64,000 nt of DNA. Origin: Linnemannia elongata (Eukaryota; Mortierellomycota; Mortierellomycetes; Mortierellales; Mortierellaceae). The notes beneath the pieces were generated by a model. That model had not been told where the DNA came from and ran no database searches. It worked only from the letters and a program-made list of their open reading frames with translations. Made by a program: the position numbers and the translations under genes. How positions within the stretch are numbered: the first letter of the stretch is position 1; the number at the start of each line of letters is the position of its first letter. Location of the stretch: contig JAXBDG010000013.1 in assembly GCA_036320915.1 (NCBI GenBank), forward strand, positions 1,054,001 through 1,118,000, in the 5' to 3' direction. Below are positions 56,601-64,000 of this stretch, piece after piece.

Positions 56601-57059
56601 CAACCCATCCTGATCCACCTCCCAGCCTTCACCCTCATCCTCCAACCCCTCCCAGGGCAAGGGTTCCTTCAAGTACCGTATCCTCCCCGCCGCACTCGCA
56701 CCAGTACTAGACGCATATGCCGCAAAAGCGGCGAGTTGCCGTTCGTGAGGTGTGAGTTCGACATAGAAAGAACCCTCGCGCTCGGACCGCTCTTTCTCCA
56801 AACGGTTCCTGTAGCCCTGTTGCTCCTTGGATAGTCCTTCTGGGTTGTTGTTGTTGGTGTTGGCAGCAGTGGCTGGCGGGACACCGGCGACGACTGGGAG
56901 GAGTAATTGGTTGGTGTGGGATTGGAGTGGGTCATACGCTACTCTGGCCGGATTCTCGATTCGCGTGTATCCTTTCGGCCCTCCTCCTCCTCCTACTGTT
57001 GCAGCAGAGACGGAGTTGACTAGAACAAAGAGCGCCAACACTATTCTCCATCCCTTCAT
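53633..57059 (-). CDS. Secreted right-handed beta-helix (pectin-lyase-fold) protein
   Basis: Three exons: 55664-57059, 54906-55494, 53633-54800 (1050 residues from this start). The start at 57059 begins a clear signal peptide (MKGWRIVLALFVLVNSVSA, predicted cut before ATV). An in-frame ATG at 57491 would add 144 residues. Residues 20-460 are low complexity and acidic (Glu/Asp/Gly, Gln/Ser). The C-terminal 580 residues look like a pectate-lyase-3 type parallel beta-helix: DDTERIQKALDRVG, LARGVYRISKPLKVRDSGVLFRG, then HVYFSHITTAFFHNFISVGTDVHHVTLDSVVHSYPDD and NRGDMGTGQGYSGANSVVWNS. These coils recall bacterial and fungal polysaccharide lyase/hydrolase folds. The substrate is unknown. Confidence 0.87.
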
Positions 57060-57491
57060 ACTAGTGACTTGCCGCTTCTTCCCGCCGGCAGTAGCGCGAT
57101 GTTGTTGACTGTCGGAATAAGATGATCCAGGCCTGCAGGTATCGTGAAGGCGTCTGGGCATTGTCCGAGAAATGATTTCTTGTGCTGTCGTTGTTGCCGC
57201 TGTCTTCATGGTCATTCCTCCTTTTCTTCTTTCAGCTACTGCTCTTTGGATGACTGAGTATTCCACGTGGACCCTGAAGGACTCGACAGTGGTGTTGCTG
57301 CTGCTGCTATTCTCCGTGATCCCAGTTACAGTCGCAGTCGCAGTAGAGGTCTCAATTCGATCATCGTACTTTACTTCTCCCGAGACAAATGGGCGTCCTA
57401 ATGGTGTCGGTTTTGTGGAGAATGGTTGTGGTTGGTGTGACGGACCTCGAAGAGGTTTCTTCAGGGCCTTCTGAACCTGAACCTGAGCCAT
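57060..57491 (-). other. In-frame upstream extension of the beta-helix gene
   Basis: Open in the same frame from an ATG at 57491 (MAQVQVQKALKKPLRG...), with no stop before the signal-peptide Met. It is either a 5' leader or a 144-residue cytosolic extension that would turn the signal peptide into an internal anchor. Confidence 0.5.
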
Positions 57492-57550
57492 AGTTAGGTG
57501 GGTTGTTGGCGGAGATGGGGGTTTAGGTCTAGGCGGAAAAATTCTGAACA

Positions 57551-57589
<39 letters not shown>

Positions 57590-58849
57590 AAGGATGGGCA
57601 AAAGGGGAATCGAAGAGCAATGGTTGGTATGGTTGGTTTATGGTTTTCTCTCCCGCGCGCCTTTTTTTTCTATGGTCTTTTGTGCGTCCTTTTTTTTTGT
57701 ATGTGTTTGAGACTGGTCTCTTTTTGTTGGTTCGACTGAAGACTTGTCTTGTCAACACGTTTGTTCTTCAATTCGTCGTCCATTTTCTTGTGTAATTACC
57801 TGGCGTTGGTAGTTGTTGAGTTGCGATAATGGAGAGTCAAGTGTGCATGCGCTTCCAAATTACGATCAGCGACCTACGAAAAAGTATAACTGCGACTGCG
57901 TTGCTTTTTTGTGTAAAGTGGAGGGGAGGGGGAGGGGGGGGGGGGGGAGCAAGCTGAGAGGCGCTGAGCAGCTAAAAAAGGCGGAGGATCGGAGCAATGG
58001 GGGGGAGCAGTAGTTGTTGCTCTGCCACGCGGGAAAAGAGAGAGTTCTTTTCCGCTTTGTTTCTTTCAAAGTTTTCCTTCTCCGTTTTCCGCTTGGTATG
58101 GCTGGCTGACAAAGAGTCGAGTCAGAGAGAAGGGGGAAGGGAAGAGTGGAAGAGGTAAAAGATGGAAAAAGAGGGTTCGATCAAAAGGGCGAATGGGCGT
58201 TGATTGGTGGAAGATAACTTTTGAGATTAGGCAGTCTGATGTCATACAATGGGGGGGTTGTGCTGGCTGAGTCTGGAAAAAAAATCAAATCTCTCTTTTC
58301 TCTTCTTGCTTTGTGCTTTGTCACAGATGGTTGCTCCTGATTCAAGGCGGGGAATGAGGAGAAATGGGTGGAATGGGGAAGGAAGTGGGGTTAAGAAAAA
58401 AAAACAGAAAGAAAGAAAGAGAACTTGAAAGAGAATGAGAAAAGAGGAGGAAAGGACAACAACAAGAACGAGAAGAAAGGACGAGGAATGCAACATTGTT
58501 CACACCCCTCTTTCACGAACAAGGAGACAAGGAGGGAATCATAGGGGGGAGGATGGAAGACATCGTCTTCGGTCCATCCCTCCTACTTTTTCATTTTTCT
58601 TTACCTCATCCCTTGTTCCTCCTCATACGCCAAATCTAGTGCTACAAAGACGAACAGACAGGCACACGAGAAGACACAATTGGAGAAAGGAATGAAGGTC
58701 CACTACTTTTTAATGCAAGATGCCGAAAGGATGCTGGTTGTTTATTTGCTGTGTTCTGGATGCGAATTTTGATTTCATTGTTGTTGTTTGTTGATGTGCA
58801 AATTTAGTTGTGGTATGTGTTTGAGATTGGAGAGAAAGAAAAGAAGAGG
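57492..58849. other. Spacer between beta-helix gene 5' end and GIG1 3' end
   Basis: No gene seen. It has A34 (57553-57586), a G-rich run at about 57931-57947 and purine-rich sequence. Confidence 0.6.
57553..57586. repeat. Poly(A) tract, 34 nt
   Basis: About 60 nt upstream of the 57491 ATG of the beta-helix gene. Confidence 0.95.
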
Positions 58850-59746
58850 CTATTCGGCAGCGGCAACGGCAGAAACAGGAGTAGAGGCAGCAGTGGCAGC
58901 TTCCCTCTCCTCCTTCTTGAGCTCCATATCCTCTTCATCAAGAACCTCGCCCTCACCCTTGGTAAAGACCTGGACATGCGAAATCGTGGGCACACTGCGG
59001 AGCTCTGGAGGGTTGATAAAGAACAAGTAATCGCGACCGGGCAATCTCTCCTCGAGGTACCGACGAATCCATACCTCGTCTGTCAAGGGCTGGCGGGACC
59101 AGATCAACCAATGCTCAATGCCTGGTTTGACCGAGTACGGGAACTCGTTCTTCTTCAGGTTGACCTCGAGCGGGTCGACAGGACCAGTAGGGGATGAAGG
59201 AGGGGAGAGGGATGACGAGGTTGAGGAGGAGGAGGATTCGTTTCCGTCAGAGTAAGAGTGGGGAGAGGAGGCATCGTCGCCATTGGTCTTTTCAGCGGGA
59301 GGCCAGTGGAGTATCCGTTGGCGGATGTATTCGTCGGGTGAGCCGTACTTTTTCGTCCGACGCTTGATGGCCTTTTGATATGCGGCCTGGACGGCCTCAG
59401 AGCGACCCATGGGACCGAGATCCTTGGAGGCGACCATCTTGGTAAGCTCTGACCAGGAGAATTGGTGTTTTGTTGGTTTCTTGAAAACGAGGGGTTTCCT
59501 TGGTGATGATGTGGCAGAAGAAGGGGTTGTTATGGTTGAGTCGGAGGGGGAATGGGAGTCTGATTTTGAGGAAGGGGTTGAAGTGGTTGATTTGAGTTGT
59601 TGGGCAAGAGTGCGTTGTGCAAGGGAAGTGTCGAGGGTGCCCTTGAATTGGGCACCCCTTTTCCGCTGCAGTTGTTGCTGTTGGTATTCTTGCATGGTGA
59701 GGATGTTGTCTTTTGTATTTTGTTGTGGGATGTAATCGACCGCCAT
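58850..59746 (-). CDS. GIG1: GIG1-like DUF3605 protein
   Basis: Single exon, 298 residues. It matches the fungal DUF3605 family that includes Candida Gig1 (N-acetylglucosamine-induced protein). Conserved blocks: FSWSELTKMVASKDLGPMGRS, YQKAIKRRTKKYGSPDEYIRQRILHW, FPYSVKPGIEHWLIWSR, and RDYLFFINPPELRSVPTISHVQVF (residues about 98-275), with Ser/Thr-rich stretches before and between. The biochemical function is unknown. The Trp and His residues in EHWLIWS and ISHVQVF are invariant-looking in the family. The start at 59746 is the first ATG after a stop-containing leader. Confidence 0.9.
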   Translation of the reverse strand: MAVDYIPQQNTKDNILTMQEYQQQQLQRKRGAQFKGTLDTSLAQRTLAQQLKSTTSTPSSKSDSHSPSDSTITTPSSATSSPRKPLVFKKPTKHQFSWSELTKMVASKDLGPMGRSEAVQAAYQKAIKRRTKKYGSPDEYIRQRILHWPPAEKTNGDDASSPHSYSDGNESSSSSTSSSLSPPSSPTGPVDPLEVNLKKNEFPYSVKPGIEHWLIWSRQPLTDEVWIRRYLEERLPGRDYLFFINPPELRSVPTISHVQVFTKGEGEVLDEEDMELKKEEREAATAASTPVSAVAAAE

Positions 59747-60843
59747 TTTTTTTTCTATGGATTATGTATGTGTATATGTACGTGTATGTGTATGTGTAGA
59801 GTGGAGTGGAGAGAAGAGAGGAGGAGTAGCAGCGATGGTAGGAAAACAAAGAGGTTGCTGCTGTGTTGTTTGTTGTTTGTGTGTGGGGGTAGTAGTCGGT
59901 GTTGGGTATGATGTAAACAATAATAGAAAACAGAAGAAAAAAACAGAAAGAAGAAGAAGAGAACAAGTGGCGATTAGAGTCTCTTTTTATATGATAAAAA
60001 AAAGAGGCGATCAATCCTTACAATGATGATGACAGAATTGATTAAAGAAAAAAATTTTGTAATCGCTAGAGGTGTTCTATTTCTATACGTTTCTACACAA
60101 ATCGCATCGAATCACAACTCGCCTTGGTTCACTCGACGATTCTACATTATTCATTGCGCGCCTGCCCTGAGTCAACAAAGCAGCTCTCGTTAACAAGGGC
60201 AATTGATAGATGGCCGTATGGATACTTTGGCATGAATCATGATTCAAAACACTCTGCACACAAAGAAGTCGACAGGACCCGTACTGTATTTAGCGATAAC
60301 ATTCACCCACTCGCTGTACTGTATTTCCCCAGTACCGGGGCTATGCTCTACTTGTTCTTGTCACAATAGACCCATTGCCATCTCGGGCTTCTCATTCATC
60401 CTTCTCTGTCTTTCTCACTTACCCCACAAATCTGTCCTCCCTTCCAATGCCACTTTCTGACTGCGTAGCAATTCTCTTTCCTGCTATCATTCACCATCTT
60501 GATAATGTGTGTTTATTTATTTGTTTTCTTCACTCTCTATTACTCCAGATGTCTCTGTTGCTCTTGTCATCCCAACGATTTGTCGGACCGCGCAAACCTC
60601 TCACTCAAACCTGATATATCGCCTGTCTCCCGCCCTCTCTCTCTCCCTCTCCCTGAAAGAGCTGGGCAACAATCTCTCACACATAAACAAAGGAAGTAAA
60701 CAACAAGCTATCTTATCCACGAATCCTCCAAAAGCGCTGAAAGGGGTCGTGTCAAGGTGAATGCGATTCAATTGGCCACTGATCTGTTCAACACCCAACA
60801 TCACCAACTAAGGTTATCACTAGTTTATCTCGGCGTTTTTCTC

Positions 60844-60886
<43 letters not shown>

Positions 60887-62531
60887 GTCGTTTCCTTTGT
60901 CCATCCACTAGTCCGCCCAAATCACTCCCCCAACCTGTGAAAAATGCAAATGAGTTGGGTGGGATAAAGAGATAGAGGACACGAGAATGAGAGTGTGTGA
61001 GTGAACTTTGTATACCGTGCCCACACTTCAAGGGCAGCTTAAAAGGAGTAGAGGAAAGAAAGAAAGAGTGAAAATCCTCTTTGAAAAAGATTTTCTGGCC
61101 AATGCATGGGCCACATGGCGACTGGACATCTCTTGTGTTGCATCATGCGTTGTGGTTGTACAGCGTGCTGGCAGAGGGAGAGGGGGTCTACAATGCAGGG
61201 CGGAGAGTGTGGGTGCGAAAAAGCAAAAAAGGGGGAAAAGAAGGAAGGAAAAAAAGAGCAAAGGGACAGACAAACAAAAAAACAAACAAACAAAAGATTG
61301 AAAGTCTGTGCTCGATGATGACGAAGTAAGGGAGTAGAAAAACGGCAATGAGATGAAAAGGGGGTGAAATGTACGGTTGTGTACGGGTGAAGGAGATATC
61401 CACCTACATGTGCTAATGAATGATACTCATGATGATGATGACGACGAAAGGAACCTTGACGAGAGGTATTTTGTTATTTCTGAACCTGATATTGGTATTT
61501 ATGAGATCATAACTAGTGAGTATTTGGTACCTCCATGGGTACTCTGATGAAAATACGTTTCCCAATTGTCCAATGCATTAGTGACAGCCTGGGCCAAGCT
61601 AAGATGGAGAAAGAAGAAGGAAAGGACGAGAAGGAAAAGAGAAGAAAAAAATAGAGAGCCTATTGATTTGATTTCTTGGACTTGTGTTGTCAAAGGCATG
61701 TTGGTCTGAGGGAGAGAGTGAGAGTACCAGTAAGAGTTGAACCTTGAGTGCCACGCTGCGCATGAGCTCTTTTTTCCTTTGATCGTTCGCTTGAACCTGT
61801 CTGCTCTGTCTGGCCGTTTTTTATGAGAGAGGAAGACAAGCCCAGCTTCCGCTCTGTCAGCCAAAGGACTCGAATGTGATTGGACAGGATGAACGTTAGC
61901 CTTGAGCAGCATTTCAAGTCCGTGTCAGCCCATTTCACCTATGGTATGACTGCTATCTTTCAATCCCCGAGGCGGTTCTTTTTCTTTCTTCCATCGAGGC
62001 TAGCTCCTGCTGGTGGTGGGCCAGTGAGGACCGACTTTGGAGATCACTTTTCATCCTCCTTCCTCCTTTTTCCTCTTCTTTCCTCTTCTCCTTCTTCTTT
62101 TTCCCTTCTTCTCTTCTTCTCATCCCATCTCTTTTTCGATCCCCTCCTCCTTACCTTTTCTCCTCCTTACCTTTTCTCCTCCTCCTTCTCCTTCCTCTTC
62201 TTCCTTGCGATCATTCCTTCCCTTCCTTCCGTCTCTTCTTTCCGCTCTCACTCTTCATCGCTCTCATCACTTGCACCTCACACACTTCTCACACACATAC
62301 ACTCCGTCTTTTTTATTATCCTTGCATCCTTTGCATCCTTCACTCCCTCTTCCATCTCCAGCATACCATCCTTCGTTCCTTACTTCCTTCTCTCTTTTGC
62401 ATCTTTACACTCTTACACTCTTACACCTTCATTTTCCACTCTTTGCATTTTTTACGCTTAATACTCCCTTATCCTCTCCTTACCTGTCCTCCCTATCACC
62501 AACAACCAACTCAACCAAAGAAGACAACAAC
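59747..62531. other. 2.8-kb spacer before the PAQR gene
   Basis: No supported gene. It holds a (TGTATG)n-type run at 59765-59800, T32 at 60851-60882, a possible 66-codon minus-strand frame at 61499-61699, and a C/T-rich leader from about 62040 to 62520 in the PAQR sense. Confidence 0.55.
60851..60882. repeat. Poly(T) tract, 32 nt
   Basis: Spacer between GIG1 and the PAQR gene. Confidence 0.95.
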
Positions 62532-64000
62532 ATGGCTGAGCTGAAAAAGAGAACCCGCTCGAGCTCCGTTAGGAAGGGTGTCCAGTCCGTCGCTGACAAG
62601 GCCGCCTCCATGCTCCCCCATATGCCCCATATGCCCCACATGCCTCACATGCCCCTCGATCTCGAAGGCATCGACGCCGCCATCCTCCACAAGCTCGACA
62701 CCCTCCTCCACAAGATCGAATCAAAACTCAGATCCATCGAGGCCCCATCCCTCGAAAAGGTCGATCTCACCCTCCGCCAGCTCGAAGAGACCTATGCCAC
62801 TCTCGAGATGCCTTCCCTTGACGACAAGATCCACGCAACCCTCAAGATCATGGAGCAGACATACCAGCACGCCCTCCACGCAAAGTCGACCCTCAAGGAC
62901 AAGCTCAGCACAGCCATCTCCATCCTCGAGGACAAATACGTCGAGCTCGAACAGACCTCGTTCGAGCGCATGGACGACGCCATGGACATGCTCGAAAAGG
63001 TCGACAGCCGTGCTATTATTGACTACACTATCGACACCATCGACGCCCCTCGGCGGGCTGCCCTCGCTGGCGCCAAGAGGCTGTTGCATTTCGAGGAATT
63101 GCCTGAGCAGTGGCAGGAGAACAAGTATATTCTTTCGGGCTATCGCTTCCTCTCCTCAAAGACACAGTGCTTCAAGTCCATCTTTTACGTCCACAACGAG
63201 TCTGGGAACATCTGGACCCATCTCCTCGGTTTCTTTTACTTCTTGGCCGTCGGCATCTACTTCTTTTCAGGATCCAACCCATACTTTTCGACGACGACCA
63301 TGACCCCAACATATAACCTGCCTTATGTACCCGCAGACGGATATGACAAGCTGGTCTTCCTTGTCTTTTTCTTGGCTGTGTACAAGTGTCTCCTCATGTC
63401 TTCGCTCTGGCACACATTTGCTCAGATTGCACATGAGGGCACGATGAAGTGTATGGCCTGTCTGGATTATGTCGGTATTTCGGTCTTGATTGCCGCCAGT
63501 GTTGTTGTGACCGAGTACTATGGTTTCTACTGCGAGTCGACCTTCCGCAACTCGTACATTGCTGCCACCGCCATGTTTGGTGTCGCTGGTGTTGTCATCC
63601 CTTGGTTGTCCTGGTTCGATCAAAAAGGTATTTACAAGCGTTCCTTTTAACTATTTTTTTTTATTTTTATTTATGTGGGGTCTGTGGGGTCCTTCAGGGT
63701 CTGTTTGTGTCTTTATCTTTGATTGTGACAGTTGGAGTGAGGTGAAAAATAATAATAATACCGGAACATCGGTGTTTCTTTTTGTCCTTTCGCCCACCAT
63801 CTGAGCAAAACATCAGAAAGTAGTCTTGTTTCTAACCTTCTTTTTTATTTCCTCTTGAATGAATCCAAAAACAATAGAGACACGCTGGCTTCGTATCACA
63901 TTCTTCATCTCGATGGCAGCGTCAGCATTGTTGCCTGTCTTCCACTTGATGCTGATTCAGGGCGCTGCTCCCACGGTGGAGTGGATCTTCCCTCTCCTCA
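62532..64000 (+). CDS. PAQR/AdipoR-family membrane protein (IZH3-like), 3' truncated
   Basis: Exon 1 is 62532-63627. Exon 2 starts at 63878 and runs off the window. The family comprises seven-pass membrane proteins (adiponectin/progestin receptor type; yeast Izh proteins in zinc/lipid homeostasis), some with ceramidase-like activity. The basic N-terminus carries (HMP)n repeats at about 31-42, then about 150 residues of regularly spaced amphipathic helices (LDTLLHKIESKLRSIEAPSLEKVD...). The PAQR core has FYVHNESGNIWTHLLGF and SSLWHTFAQ (conserved Ser and His). A hydrophobic helix begins again in exon 2 (ITFFISMAASALLPVFHLM). The C-terminal HxxxH motif lies beyond the edge. Yeast Izh3 also has a long N-terminal extension. 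Confidence 0.93.

Noticed and set aside
62037..62531. 165-codon N-terminal extension of the PAQR gene
   Set aside because: Ser/Phe/Leu low complexity from the C/T-rich leader; the ATG at 62532 follows a clean CAAC context.

Overview
The window is nuclear DNA of an intron-rich, early-diverging filamentous fungus. Mortierellomycota is the best guess, Mucoromycota in the wider sense the safe one. The reasons are: short introns with GT..AG ends and CTRAY-like branch sites in most genes; a gene set that mixes standard fungal genes (HIS6, STS1, a GIG1-like DUF3605 protein, GH16 wall enzymes) with genes that are rare or absent in yeasts (BRCC36, Gemin7, LYRM2, 6-pyruvoyl-tetrahydropterin synthase, cytoplasmic dynein intermediate chain); and a CotH-family surface protein. 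The taxon is inferred from gene content, not proven. There is no CRISPR, prokaryotic operon, rRNA or convincing tRNA.

Layout. 0.2-9.3 kb, minus strand: RPB12, dynein intermediate chain, Beclin-1/ATG6, PEX13. 9.3-14.7 kb: a gene-poor, strongly pyrimidine-rich stretch. 14.7-19.0 kb (+): a large protein kinase with a DWG motif. 20-22.8 kb (+): two tandem secreted GH16 enzymes, the first followed by an in-frame extension after its stop codon. 23.3-25.0 kb (-): STS1/Cut8 proteasome tether. 26.8-28.9 kb (+): CotH-family protein with signal peptide and GPI-like tail. 29.7-32.5 kb (+): a long protein ending in a VTC1-like DUF202 membrane domain. 32.8-36.2 kb (-): an unrecognised 1062-residue protein with an N-myristoylation motif. 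37.3-43.9 kb (+): four closely packed genes, HIS6, BRCC36, Gemin7-like and NCS2/CTU2. 44.2-46.5 kb (-): ceramide synthase. 48.3-49.2 kb (-): TFIIIC triple-barrel subunit. 49.6-50.7 kb (+): PTPS. 51.0-51.6 kb (-): LYRM2-like. 52.2-53.2 kb (+): membrane GNAT acetyltransferase. 53.6-57.5 kb (-): large secreted right-handed beta-helix protein. 58.9-59.7 kb (-): GIG1/DUF3605. 62.5 kb to the end (+): PAQR/IZH membrane receptor, cut by the window edge.

Most genes are housekeeping and unrelated in function. Two local themes stand out. The GH16 pair, the CotH protein and the beta-helix protein are all secreted or cell-surface proteins. Separately, HIS6-BRCC36-Gemin7-NCS2 lie head-to-tail with 93, 133 and 249 bp between coding regions. 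Non-coding DNA carries many 19-43 nt poly(A)/poly(T) tracts, in introns and spacers but never in exons, and pyrimidine-rich leaders (sense strand) precede many genes. No clear novel multi-gene system is visible. The strongest unusual signals are the post-stop GPI/membrane-like tail of the first GH16 gene, the DUF202 fusion, and the unrecognised myristoylated protein.

Exon coordinates were worked out by hand from splice sites, reading-frame continuity and family conservation. Individual boundaries may be off by a base or, where stated, ambiguous.
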